A stretch of 41,354 bases of DNA. Origin: Erythrobacter sp. CCH5-A1. GTDB taxonomy: Bacteria > Pseudomonadota > Alphaproteobacteria > Sphingomonadales > Sphingomonadaceae. Position numbers and translations under genes: made by a program. Where the stretch lies: the NCBI RefSeq assembly GCF_001557115.1, contig NZ_LSKQ01000176.1:1-41354 (forward strand), written 5' to 3'. Positions 7,889 to 23,637 of the stretch are shown in pieces; position 1 is the first letter of the stretch; every line of letters starts with the position of its first letter. Below the pieces are notes generated by a model that was given only the letters and a program-made list of their open reading frames with translations, was not told where the DNA came from and made no database searches.

Positions 7889-8878
7889 TCACGATCCGTC
7901 CTTCTGGCCGCCCCGCTGCTTGTCCTCCAAAGGCTCGCCATCGACCACCGTCAGCGCCGTGAGCGAGCCTGCCCGCTTGAGCGCCTTCTGGATGTCGCTG
8001 GCATCATATTTCCCGTCGCGCTCGGCGCGGTAGGCGGCGAGCAGCGGCTGGGCCGCCGCCATGTCCTCGAACCGCCACAGATCGAGCTCGACGCCCTCGA
8101 GCACGAGGCCATAGACCGCCTTCTCGATCGCCTGCTGGAGCGCGACCTGATCGGGCTCGTTGGAGGTGAAACCGGCCTCGGCCTCGAGCAGCTCGCGGAA
8201 GGCGACGAACTTGAACGCGTTGGCGCCGATCGCCTGGCTGGCGATCGTCTTGGAGGTTGTCACGTTGGCGAGCACCTCGCCGGTGCGGACCGAGACGGCG
8301 CGCAGATAGACCGTGACCGTGTCCTGCCGGTATTCGGTCCGCGCCCCGATGCCGAGGAAGGCCGCGCCCGCTCCGCCGGTGACGGTGTTGGTGTCGTAGC
8401 CGACGATCCCGCCTTCCAGCAGCACGCCGGCAAACAGCAGCGCGGGCAGCGCATTGGGATCGACTTCCTGCTCGCCGAGATAGCGCTTGCGCATCTCGCC
8501 GATGATCTGGCGTTCCTTGAGCAGGTTATCGAGCCGCTCGCGCTCGACCACGGTGAACCATTGGCGGTTGCCCGCGTCCTGAAGCGCGCGCACCAGCATA
8601 GAGCTCGCGCCCTGGGTCACCGCGCGCGACAGGGTCTGGCCGGTCTCGGTCGGCTTGAACTGGCCGGTCTGGTCGGTGAAGCCATAGACCGCGATCGCCA
8701 CCGGGCGCTGGGGCACGGGCAGCTGGTTGAGCAGGGTCTGGGTCTGGGTCTTCTTCGGGAAGTAGGCGAGGCTGGTGGTGGTTGCCAGCGTGTTGCGCCC
8801 GTCCTGCGGCGCGCTCATGCACCCGGCGAGCGGGGCGGCGGCCAGCGCGAGCAGGGCAAGGCGGGAGACGTGTTGCAT
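7889..8878 (-). CDS. csgG: Curli secretion channel lipoprotein CsgG
   Basis: CsgG forms the nonameric outer-membrane pore that exports curlin subunits. The 329-aa protein has a lipoprotein signal with LAGC at residues 17-20, so Cys20 is the lipidation site. Family features follow: the early AVYGFTDQTGQFKP strand/turn, the SSMLVRALQDAG helix, WFTVVERERLDNLLKERQII, and the YLRAVSVRTGEVLANVTTSKTI block that precedes the membrane region. It is about 50 residues longer than E. coli CsgG (277 aa), with a polar C-terminal extension ending in KQRGGQKDGS. The gene starts 8 nt after the csgF stop, so the pair is probably one transcript. It lies directly upstream of the curlin array, its expected substrates. 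Confidence 0.95.
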   Translation of the reverse strand: MQHVSRLALLALAAAPLAGCMSAPQDGRNTLATTTSLAYFPKKTQTQTLLNQLPVPQRPVAIAVYGFTDQTGQFKPTETGQTLSRAVTQGASSMLVRALQDAGNRQWFTVVERERLDNLLKERQIIGEMRKRYLGEQEVDPNALPALLFAGVLLEGGIVGYDTNTVTGGAGAAFLGIGARTEYRQDTVTVYLRAVSVRTGEVLANVTTSKTIASQAIGANAFKFVAFRELLEAEAGFTSNEPDQVALQQAIEKAVYGLVLEGVELDLWRFEDMAAAQPLLAAYRAERDGKYDASDIQKALKRAGSLTALTVVDGEPLEDKQRGGQKDGS

Positions 8879-8886
8879 GGTTGGGA

Positions 8887-9306
8887 TCAGTCGACTTCGA
8901 TGAACAGCGGGACAACGATCCGGGTTTCCTCGCCGGTCGCGTCATCGCGGATGATGATGGTCACTTCCTCGAGCGTCCGGAAGAAGTTGATGGTCTGGCC
9001 GCCGAAGCTGATCGTGCCCGATTCCTGCGGGTTCTCGCCGAAGATCGCATCGACGATCTGCGAGGACAGCGCCGAGAGCAGGCGCGATTGCAGCTGGCGG
9101 GCGAAGATGTCGGCCTGCGAATTGCTGCTGGTCGCGCGCGGATCGCGGAAATCGTTGTTGGCGTTGGCGACGCCCAGAACGTGCTGCGAATTGAACGGGT
9201 TGCCGCCGAAGGTCGGGCTGACCGGCTCGTAGGTCATGTCCTGCGCGCAAAGCGGGGAAGCGCATAGCGCTGCACAAGCCGTCAGGCCTGCTTTCCAACC
9301 TCGCAT
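8887..9306 (-). CDS. csgF: Curli assembly component CsgF
   Basis: A 139-aa exported CsgF. In curli systems CsgF binds the CsgG pore at the outer membrane, forms a second constriction and helps attach the nucleator at the surface. The ATG at 9306 is preceded by GGGGGGATTT; an in-frame GTG 12 nt upstream is a less likely start. The signal peptide ends around PLCAQ. The mature N-terminus is the typical CsgG-binding segment (TYEPVSPTFGGNPFNS), followed by a helical stretch (QADIFARQLQSRLLSALSSQ) and a beta-rich C-terminus (TISFGGQTINFFRTLEEVTI). csgG follows after 8 nt. No csgE or csgD was found in the window. Confidence 0.93.
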   Translation of the reverse strand: MRGWKAGLTACAALCASPLCAQDMTYEPVSPTFGGNPFNSQHVLGVANANNDFRDPRATSSNSQADIFARQLQSRLLSALSSQIVDAIFGENPQESGTISFGGQTINFFRTLEEVTIIIRDDATGEETRIVVPLFIEVD

Positions 9307-9345
9307 AAATCCCCCCACGGCATATTCAATGGTGCCTCAAACACG

Positions 9346-9431
9346 ATCCATTTTGGATGTGAAATGTCTTGCGACTCGGCACCCGGTGTCCGCGATGGTA
9401 GGGCTTATCAACAGGGAGTAAAGTTTGTTAA
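9346..9431 (-). promoter_or_regulatory. Candidate csgFG promoter and leader dyad
   Basis: On the minus strand TTAACA (9426-9431) and GATAAG (9404-9409) are spaced by 16 bp and match 5/6 and 4/6 of the sigma-70 hexamers. This would give a leader of about 90 nt before csgF. The leader contains a 13-bp dyad, ATCCATTTTGGAT at 9346-9358. The prediction rests on sequence only; other sigma factors are possible. Confidence 0.35.
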
Positions 9432-9610
9432 CTATTGTTAGGCTTACACGTCAGGCTTTCGGAAGGGTCCGCGAGGCGCAGTTCTGAGGCGCTTTCCCGA
9501 GGGCAGGGGCACACCGCTTTTGCGCCGCTGCACCGATTTTGCGATTCTTTCCGCTCGCCCGAAAAAGCGACTCAATCGAGCCACTTGCGGCGGCGATGGG
9601 CGTCAAAAAT

Positions 9611-9648
9611 AAAAAAGGGCGACACCATCGCTGGCGCCGCCCCTTTTT
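9611..9648 (-). terminator. Rho-independent terminator of rplJL, possibly bidirectional
   Basis: AAAAAAGGGCG and CGCCGCCCCTTTTT flank a short loop just after rplL, forming a GC stem bounded by A and T runs. The symmetrical A/T tracts would also stop any transcription arriving on the plus strand. It separates the ribosomal genes from the curli cluster. Confidence 0.8.
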
Positions 9649-9680
9649 CGCGTCGATCCGAAGATCGGTGGCAGACGAGC

Positions 9681-10058
9681 TTACTTGAGCTCGACGGTGC
9701 CGCCGGCTTCTTCGATCTTCTTCTTGATCTCTTCGGCTTCGGCCTTGTTGACACCTTCCTTGACGGCCTTCGGCGCGCCTTCGACGAGCGCCTTGGCTTC
9801 GGTCAGGCCCAGGCCGGTGATGGCGCGGACTTCCTTGATGACCTGGATCTTCTTCCCGCCGTCGCCGGTCAGGATGACGTCGAATTCGGTCTGCTCTTCG
9901 GCAGCCGGGGCATCGCCGCCGGCAGCCGGGCCAGCAGCCACGGCAACCGCAGCAGCGGCGCTCACGCCCCACGCTTCTTCAAGCGCCTTGGCGAGGTCGG
10001 CGGCTTCGAGCACGGTCAGCTTCGAAAGTTCTTCAACAAGCTTGGCAATATCGGCCAT
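9681..10058 (-). CDS. rplL: Ribosomal protein bL12 (L7/L12)
   Basis: The 125-aa stalk protein of the 50S subunit, which recruits and stimulates translational GTPases. The N-terminal dimerisation helices ([20 protein letters not shown]), a short Ala/Gly-rich hinge around residues 35-55 and the C-terminal factor-binding domain ([35 protein letters not shown]) are all intact, and the length is standard. GGAG lies 8 nt before the ATG. It follows rplJ after a 72-nt gap containing a small GGGGC/GCCCC hairpin. In most bacteria rpoB comes next on the same strand; here a terminator and then the curli genes follow. Confidence 0.98.
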   Translation of the reverse strand: MADIAKLVEELSKLTVLEAADLAKALEEAWGVSAAAAVAVAAGPAAGGDAPAAEEQTEFDVILTGDGGKKIQVIKEVRAITGLGLTEAKALVEGAPKAVKEGVNKAEAEEIKKKIEEAGGTVELK

Positions 10059-10130
10059 GATGGTTCACTCCAAATTGGTGGCGGGGCGGACTTGCCCCAA
10101 GGAATTGTTTCGACTGGCGAAAAACGTCTC

Positions 10131-10646
10131 TTAAGCTGCGTCCTTGTCCGCATAGGCGGCGAACACACGGGCGACCTTGGCGGCCGGAGCGGTAACGACC
10201 TGGGCGATCTTCGTCGCCGGGGCGTTGACCAGCCCGATGAGCTTGGCGCGCATCTCGTCGAGGCTCGGCATCGTGGCAAGCGCCTTGATGCCGGCTTCGT
10301 CGAGCACGACCGAACCCATCGACCCGCCGACGATTTCGAGCTTGTCGTTCGACTTGGCGAAATCGACAGCGGCCTTGGCAGCCGCGACCGGGTCGTGCGA
10401 CCAGGCCAGCCCGACCGGGCCGGTGAGCATGTCACCGAGCCCGACATAGTCGGTGTTCTCGAGGGCGAGCTTGGCGAGACGGTTCTTCGCAACCTTGTAG
10501 GACGCACCAGCATCGCGCATCTTCCCGCGCAGGTCGGTGGACTGGGCCACCGTCATGCCGAGGTTGCGGGTGACGACCACCACGGCAACCTCGTTGAAGA
10601 CCGCATTGAGCTGGGCAACCGCGTCGGCTTTCTGCGAACGATCCAT
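10131..10646 (-). CDS. rplJ: Ribosomal protein uL10
   Basis: A 171-aa protein that anchors bL12 dimers to the ribosome as the stalk base. The start MDRSQKADAVAQLNAVFNEV was chosen because AAGGAG lies 6 nt upstream and it matches the usual L10 N-terminus; the open frame upstream is leader sequence. The RNA-binding domain is recognisable (TDLRGKMRDAGASYKVAKNR, LALENTDYVGLGDMLTGPVG). The C-terminal helix that carries bL12 (VARVFAAYADKDAA) is complete. It is first in a two-gene transcript with rplL and is preceded by an L10-type leader, so autogenous translational control by the L10-L12 complex is likely. Confidence 0.98.
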   Translation of the reverse strand: MDRSQKADAVAQLNAVFNEVAVVVVTRNLGMTVAQSTDLRGKMRDAGASYKVAKNRLAKLALENTDYVGLGDMLTGPVGLAWSHDPVAAAKAAVDFAKSNDKLEIVGGSMGSVVLDEAGIKALATMPSLDEMRAKLIGLVNAPATKIAQVVTAPAAKVARVFAAYADKDAA

Positions 10647-10827
10647 GCCATACTCCTTCACATTTGGCCGACCGGGATGGCTCCCGGACGACCGGCTACG
10701 TTTGTCCATGCGCGGGGCCGCAAGGGCTCCGAACACGGGCGAGTCCGTCGATAGGGAAGGAGGGTGTGCCATCAGGCACGAGCGCGGTGTCTGCATCGTC
10801 GCAGGCCCAGCGCGAAATCTCTTTTCC

Positions 10828-10901
10828 CCGTCTAGGCTGGAAATTAAGACCGGCATATTCCGGTCACCAACTGTCTCGGACGGATGATCCTCGAAAGGAT
10901 C
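10828..10901 (-). promoter_or_regulatory. L10 leader RNA structure upstream of rplJ
   Basis: On the minus strand an outer stem CCGTC/GACGG (10879-10883 with 10828-10832) encloses an inner hairpin GACCGG/CCGGTC with conserved-looking internal loop sequence. This is the architecture of the ribosomal protein L10 leader that binds the L10(L12)4 complex. Just upstream a 6-bp hairpin, GATCCT-TTCG-AGGATC (10886-10901), has a stable UUCG tetraloop. The leader ends about 180 nt before the rplJ start codon. Assignment is by fold and position; a covariance search would settle it. Confidence 0.7.
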
Positions 10902-11038
10902 GGGCGGGGCCAATAGCCATGAGCGCCCACAAGTCAAGCGGATTGTCCGGGGGGCGGGGCTGTCATGGTCGCGCGGATCAACCCCTAGTGGGCGGCAAGT
11001 CGCTGGTTTGTCGCGCTCCCGGGGTATAGAACGGTACG

Positions 11039-11434
11039 ATGGACAGCTCCAATCCCGCCGAGTCCCCCGCCGCCGCCAACCCGGCCGGCCGCGCGCTGCG
11101 CTTCATCGAGCAGGGGCTCCTGATGGTCGCCGCGCTGATGACGCTGGGCGCGGCCGGGGCGGAGGTGGCGGCGGTCTACCAGCGCGGGAGCATCGTGCTC
11201 GCCGACATACTGCTGATGTTCCTCTATACAGAAGTGATCGCGATGATCGCGGTGTTCTACACCGGCAAGGGCAGCTCCTTCGTCTTCCCGATCTTCATCG
11301 CCATCACCGCGATCGCGCGTCTGATCGTGCTTCAGGGGAAGGACATGCAGGCGGAGAACGTGGTGTTCGAGGCGGGCGCGATCCTGCTGCTGGCGTTTGC
11401 GGCGCTGGTGATGGGGAAGGTACGCTCGGACTAG
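11039..11434 (+). CDS. PsiE-family membrane protein
   Basis: A 131-aa integral membrane protein with four predicted hydrophobic segments (approximately residues 24-47, 53-73, 80-98 and 107-126). The central signature LLMFLYTEVIAMIAVFY, followed by FVFPIFIAITAIARLIVLQG, is the PsiE (phosphate-starvation-inducible E) hallmark; E. coli PsiE is 136 aa. The biochemical function of the family is not known. It is transcribed divergently from rplJ and convergently with the Xre gene, standing alone. I see no obvious Pho box upstream, so phosphate control is not supported by the sequence here. Confidence 0.85.
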   Translation: MDSSNPAESPAAANPAGRALRFIEQGLLMVAALMTLGAAGAEVAAVYQRGSIVLADILLMFLYTEVIAMIAVFYTGKGSSFVFPIFIAITAIARLIVLQGKDMQAENVVFEAGAILLLAFAALVMGKVRSD

Positions 11435-11479
11435 CGACGAGGGCCGAGGCATCGCTGCCCCGGCCCCATTCCAGAAGAA

Positions 11480-11677
11480 TCAGTCCGCCTGATAGCCGAG
11501 CAGATCGCCCGGCTGGCACTCCAGCTCGCGGCAGATCGCGGCGAGGGTGGAGAAGCGGATCGCCTTGGCCTTGCCGGTCTTGAGGATCGACAGGTTGGCG
11601 AGCGTCAGCCCCACCCGGTCGGCCAGTTCGGTCAGCGTCATGCGGCGGGCGTAGAGCAGGTCGTCCAATTTGACCAT
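11480..11677 (-). CDS. YozG-type Xre transcriptional regulator (65 aa)
   Basis: A compact helix-turn-helix regulator. The start MVKLDDLLYARRMTLTELAD was chosen because GAAGGAG lies 8 nt upstream and it matches the usual length of this group. An alternative ATG at 11716 overlaps the stop of the upstream gene (TGATG) and would add 13 residues. The HTH reads RVGLTLANLSILKTGKAKAI, then RFSTLAAICRELECQPGDLL, the typical YozG-like ending. Such regulators are commonly paired with DUF2975 membrane proteins, as here. It may autoregulate through the nested palindrome centred on 12501 upstream of the operon; that link is inferred. Confidence 0.88.
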   Translation of the reverse strand: MVKLDDLLYARRMTLTELADRVGLTLANLSILKTGKAKAIRFSTLAAICRELECQPGDLLGYQAD

Positions 11678-11715
11678 GATGCGGGCTCCTTCGAGATCGT
11701 CGTTGCTGGGGGGCA

Positions 11716-12261
11716 TCACACGGTCCCTTCCAAATCTTCGCGCATCGCCGCGCCATGGCGGAACACCCGGGCGAGGATGAAGAGGATGATGACCATCAGG
11801 ATGCCCGTCAGATCGAGGCTGTCGCCATCGACCAAGAGGTGTGCGTCCTCGACCGTGTTGGCCCACTTGGCGACGATCTCGGCGAGCCATGCGGCGGGCC
11901 ACAGCAGCAGCTGCACCGCCAGCATAAGCCATGCCATCAGGCTCAACCGCTCGGCATTGGCGGGTACGAAGGGTTCGCCTTCGGCCACAGTATTGATGAT
12001 CGCGCGCAAGCGGCCGAAGAACATGAACATCGCGGCCAGCACCAGCAGCAGGATTGCCAGCAACGAGAGAGTGGGAGCCAGCGGCAGGGTGTTGATTTCG
12101 ATCTCGGCGCCATCGGCGAAGCCTTTCAGGATGTCGCCGCGGGCGAAGGACAGGACCGCGATGGCAAAGGTGATAGCGGCTGCGCCGAGGCCGACCACGA
12201 CCTGCAGGATGACGGTGAGGATCTTGCCTGCCAGTAGCAGCAGATCGGTTCGGGGGTTCAT
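11716..12261 (-). CDS. DUF2975 membrane protein
   Basis: A 181-aa inner-membrane protein with about four transmembrane segments: around residues 10-40, 65-83, 108-127 and 150-167. The region between segments 2 and 3 (FFGRLRAIINTVAEGEPFVP) is typical of DUF2975, a family of unknown function that recurs next to small Xre regulators. AGGAGA sits 6 nt before the ATG. Its stop overlaps the alternative start of the Xre gene by one base, and the small exported peptide gene ends 24 nt upstream, so the three form one operon. The pairing suggests a membrane sensor or antagonist acting with the regulator, but nothing in the sequence proves this. Confidence 0.85.
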   Translation of the reverse strand: MNPRTDLLLLAGKILTVILQVVVGLGAAAITFAIAVLSFARGDILKGFADGAEIEINTLPLAPTLSLLAILLLVLAAMFMFFGRLRAIINTVAEGEPFVPANAERLSLMAWLMLAVQLLLWPAAWLAEIVAKWANTVEDAHLLVDGDSLDLTGILMVIILFILARVFRHGAAMREDLEGTV

Positions 12262-12285
12262 TGCGGGTCTCCTATCGAAGCGGTG

Positions 12286-12423
12286 TCAGGCGACCGGGGG
12301 CAGAGCGAAGGCGGCCGGAGTTTTGGCCTGCGCCGGGGGAATGGTGACGATCGCGCCGATCGAGCCGAAAGTGAGGAGAACGGCGGCGCAGGCGGCGAGA
12401 GCGCTGGTGGCAAAGCGGGTCAT
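12286..12423 (-). CDS. Small exported peptide (45 aa) heading the DUF2975-Xre operon
   Basis: A 45-residue ORF starting MTRFATSALAACAAVLLTFG and ending LPPVA. AAAGGA lies 8 nt before the ATG, the start falls right after an operator-like region, and DUF2975 begins 24 nt after its stop; all three support a real gene. The peptide has a hydrophobic signal-like segment and then VTIPPAQAKTPAAFALPPVA. PAQAK could be a signal peptidase site (cleavage after AQA), which would release a mature peptide of about 10-11 residues. It could instead stay membrane-anchored. Function unknown; a ligand or modulator of the adjacent membrane protein is a guess from context. Confidence 0.7.
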   Translation of the reverse strand: MTRFATSALAACAAVLLTFGSIGAIVTIPPAQAKTPAAFALPPVA

Positions 12424-12464
12424 ATCGTTTTCCTTTCGAGGGCACATCGTAATTCGATAAAGCC

Positions 12465-12517
12465 TCTCTAATCCGATTCGCGGCATATCGTCAATCAATA
12501 ATATTGAAAAACGATAT
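12465..12517 (-). promoter_or_regulatory. Nested palindromic operator and candidate promoter of the peptide-DUF2975-Xre operon
   Basis: Two dyads share the same centre at 12501. The inner one is TCAATA-A-TATTGA (12495-12507) and the outer one is ATATCGT (12485-12491) with ACGATAT (12511-12517), so 26 of 32 flanking positions are symmetric. A candidate -35 TTGACG on the minus strand (12489-12494) overlaps one arm, and TAGAGA (12465-12470) lies 18 bp downstream as a weak -10. A further ATATCGTTTT half-site covers the ribosome binding site of the peptide gene at 12422-12431. Repressor binding here would block transcription; the adjacent Xre protein is the obvious candidate. Confidence 0.6.
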
Positions 12518-12597
12518 TTAGCGCGTCGTTTTGCGGTAAACCCTCCGGATTGGCGCCCGCCAGGCCTGCAACCGCCCAGCTTCCCGCCGTGCCCGCA

Positions 12598-12626
12598 TTG
12601 ACATCGTGCAGGGCCACTCCTACATC
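12598..12626 (+). promoter_or_regulatory. Candidate rpoBC promoter
   Basis: A perfect TTGACA -35 (12598-12603) is followed after exactly 17 bp by TACATC (12621-12626), a 3/6 match to the -10 hexamer. This would give a leader of about 240 nt before rpoB. An independent promoter is needed because rplJL, the usual upstream genes, lie on the opposite strand. The rest of the 12522-12870 gap shows no gene I can support. Confidence 0.5.
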
Positions 12627-12870
12627 GCGCGCTCTCGACCGCTTCGAGCAAGGCTGATTCATGCGCGGGAATTGGCCTCAGGATGGAAGCGGCGCAGGCC
12701 AATTCGCGACGCAATTTGCAATGCTGCTGCCAGCACCGGCCGGATAGTCGGGGTTGGCCAAGCGGCATTTGTGCGTTGGAATGGCCGCTCTTTCGCGTGG
12801 AACGACAGCGATTTTTCCCGTCCGCGCGAGCGTCTCTCGTGCGGCCCAATTGAAGAGGCAAGACCCCTCC

Positions 12871-17061
<4,191 letters not shown>

Positions 17062-17065
17062 GGCG

Positions 17066-17434
17066 ATGAGGGCCGCGATTTGCGCTCTTTTGATTTCGGG
17101 TCCGATAACCGCCTGCGGTTCATCGGATGGTCTGTCGAAAGAGCGATTGCCCTACGAGGACAGTATCGAATGCGCCTACTCTGCTGTCAGCGTCATGGGT
17201 CAAGAGAAGGAAGCCGGCCGCGATCCGAGTCGCTTCGAAGCTGTCGGAAGGCAATTCATAGCTGACGCGGTCGCGGAAGGTGCAAAGCTCGGCAAGTCAC
17301 GCGACGAAGTTGATGCTGACATGGCGGCATATACGAACGAAACAGCATATAAGACCGGTGACGCGGCCAAGTCACAGAAAATGCTCGATGTCACCACATT
17401 GGAATTATGCCTTGTGCGTTCCGGCCAAGGTTAA
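17066..17434 (+). CDS. Small putative lipoprotein between rpoB and rpoC
   Basis: A 122-aa protein I do not recognise. It starts MRAAICALLISGPITACGSS; ITAC at residues 14-17 fits a lipobox with Cys17, so it may be a periplasmic lipoprotein. The mature part is polar and mostly helical (EDSIECAYSAVSVMGQEKEA, FIADAVAEGAKLGKSRDEVD), with Cys residues in IECAY and LELCLVR that could form a disulfide. The gene starts 4 nt after rpoB and stops 12 nt before rpoC. Its base composition is clearly less GC-rich than its neighbours and it uses codons such as ATA, TTA and ACA that are rare in rpoB and rpoC, suggesting later insertion into the operon. AAGG lies very close to the ATG, so translation may rely on coupling to rpoB. 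Confidence 0.75.
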   Translation: MRAAICALLISGPITACGSSDGLSKERLPYEDSIECAYSAVSVMGQEKEAGRDPSRFEAVGRQFIADAVAEGAKLGKSRDEVDADMAAYTNETAYKTGDAAKSQKMLDVTTLELCLVRSGQG

Positions 17435-17446
17435 GGGAACACAGTC

Positions 17447-21748
<4,302 letters not shown>

Positions 21749-21779
21749 GCTCTCCGCCGGGCGTCCCGCGGCCTCACGA

Positions 21780-21817
21780 AAAAGCCCCGCCCGCGCTTCG
21801 GCGCGGGCGGGGCTTTT
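21780..21817 (+). terminator. Strong bidirectional terminator after rpoC
   Basis: Arms AAAAGCCCCGCCCGCGC (21780-21796) and 21801-21817 form a perfect 17-bp stem closed by a TTCG tetraloop and flanked by A and T tracts. It sits between convergent genes (rpoC and the TPR-like gene) and should terminate both. Confidence 0.93.
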
Positions 21818-21838
21818 CTTTGAGCGGGGTCTGCGCTG

Positions 21839-23446
21839 TCAGGTCCTGGTGCGGCGCTGCTTGCGTTCCTTCAGCTCCGCAGGCGAGGGAATGACCGGCG
21901 CAAGTTCGGCGATGACTTCGGCAGCGGAAATGAACTGCGCCTCGCCCGCGCCCGGTTCGCCGCGGTTGACGAAGCGGGTATAGCCCGCGATCGGCGGCGG
22001 GTAGTAGCCGGGCGTGACGCGCGGCAGCACGATGAACATCGTGAAGCCTTCCTTCCCCTGCGCCCTGGCCTGTAGCGCAGCGTGGAGCATAATCGAATCG
22101 ATCCCGGAATAGAGGTCGCCGCCCGCGAAGATCGGCCATTGGCCGTCATCATCGGCCTTCTTGGCCATCATCTTGGACTTCGCCACCTGGTAGGTGGCCT
22201 TGCTGCGGCCTTCGAAATTCCCGACTTCCGCGTAATTCTGGATCAGTGCGAACAGCGCCTTGTTGTCGGTATCGCGCTGCAGACGCACTGCCAGCAGATC
22301 GTCATAGCGGGCCTGCCACATCGCCTCGGGCGTCTTGGCGAGCGCGCCGAACAGCTCGGCCTCGGAGGCACCTTCGCGCAGGCGGCGGTTGACTTCCATG
22401 ACCGCGCCGAAGCTGGGCGCGGTCCATTCCGAGCGCGCCGCGAAGTTGCGCCGGGCTGCGGCAAGATCGCCGCCCTGCGCCAGTTTGACGATCTCGAACA
22501 GGTCGAGCACCTCGACCACCTGGGCGGCGTTGTCCTCGGGCTTGCCGTCGGCGCGGCGCGCGGCAAGGTTGGTGCGGGCGAATGCGGCGCGGGCATCGGC
22601 CTTGTCCCACTGCCCGGCCAGCGCATGCGACAGGGCGGCACGCGCGTAGGGGAGCGAGCCCTTGCCGTTGTCGCTCTTCAGGCCTTCGGCGACTTCGATC
22701 AGCGCTTCGTTCTTGGCGGCGGCGTCGGCGAAGCGGCCCACTTCATCGAGCCGGTTGGCGTAGCCGATCAGCAGCGGCGGCACCATTCTGGCATTGGCGG
22801 CCATCCGCGCTTCGGCTTCGGGCGACAAGCCGCGCACGAAATCGCTGTAGTCCCTGATGACGATGCTCGGCACGAAGCTGTATTTCATCGTACCCTGCGC
22901 TGCGAGCGAGGCTTTCTGCGCGGCCTCGGGATTGCCCATCCGCAGGTGCACCTCGGCCTCGATGTTCGAGAAGGACAGGCCCATCGAGCGGTCGAAATAG
23001 GGGTTGCCGGCGAGCTTAGCGGCGGCCGCCTCGCTGCGCGCCTTCTCGACATCGGCGAGCGCGGCGGGGTAGTTCTTGGCTTCGATGTGATGCAGCGCGC
23101 GCGCGAGGATCAGCGGCACACGGCGCACCGCGTTGGCTTCCGCCTTGTCGCCGTCGATGAGTTCGGAACACACCGCGACGCCTGCCTCGCCGAACAGCCG
23201 CTTGGAGGGATCGGGGCTCTCGGGGGTCGGCGCGAACAGGCCGAGCAGCGTGACCGCGCCGAGCAGCCGGGCAAAGGTTTCGCCGCCCGTGACATTGTTG
23301 GGTTCGCCATCGCAGCGCAGATAGCGCGAGCCGAGCTTCTTTTCCTCGGCGCGCTCGGCGGCGCGTTCCGCGGCAGTCTGGGCGTGGGCGATGGACGTGT
23401 TGCAGGTAAGCGCGGTCAACGCGACCGCAGCGAGCAGTTTTTTCAT
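21839..23446 (-). CDS. Periplasmic TPR-like protein of unknown function
   Basis: A 535-aa protein with a Sec signal (MKKLLAAVALTALTCNTSIA, cleavage near AHAQT). The body is alpha-helical, with several tetratricopeptide-like units: ALHHIEAKNYPAALADVEKA, a unit around GNPEAAQKASLAAQG, NRLDEVGRFADAAAKNEALI, LSHALAGQWDKADARAAFAR and LAQGGDLAAARRNFAA. The C-terminal 100 residues differ, with a beta/turn segment (FTMFIVLPRVTPGYYPPPIA) and a basic end (ERKQRRTRT). I cannot assign a substrate; TPR proteins of this type are usually scaffolds or assembly factors in the periplasm. It stands alone, convergent to rpoC and divergent from the next gene. Confidence 0.8.
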   Translation of the reverse strand: MKKLLAAVALTALTCNTSIAHAQTAAERAAERAEEKKLGSRYLRCDGEPNNVTGGETFARLLGAVTLLGLFAPTPESPDPSKRLFGEAGVAVCSELIDGDKAEANAVRRVPLILARALHHIEAKNYPAALADVEKARSEAAAAKLAGNPYFDRSMGLSFSNIEAEVHLRMGNPEAAQKASLAAQGTMKYSFVPSIVIRDYSDFVRGLSPEAEARMAANARMVPPLLIGYANRLDEVGRFADAAAKNEALIEVAEGLKSDNGKGSLPYARAALSHALAGQWDKADARAAFARTNLAARRADGKPEDNAAQVVEVLDLFEIVKLAQGGDLAAARRNFAARSEWTAPSFGAVMEVNRRLREGASEAELFGALAKTPEAMWQARYDDLLAVRLQRDTDNKALFALIQNYAEVGNFEGRSKATYQVAKSKMMAKKADDDGQWPIFAGGDLYSGIDSIMLHAALQARAQGKEGFTMFIVLPRVTPGYYPPPIAGYTRFVNRGEPGAGEAQFISAAEVIAELAPVIPSPAELKERKQRRTRT

Positions 23447-23637
23447 GGATGGGCCCCTGTTTGCGACGTGCTGGTTTCAGCGCAATTTTCGCGACGACGC
23501 AATGCCTTGCAGGCACTGTCCCGGGTGGAAGCGCAAGAGTTGGCGCAAGATGAGATTAGCTATTGCGAAGCATTCGCAATACGGGCATGAAGGGGATGTG
23601 CCCACACGCCGCCCAATCTGACCGTAAGCGAGGTAAG

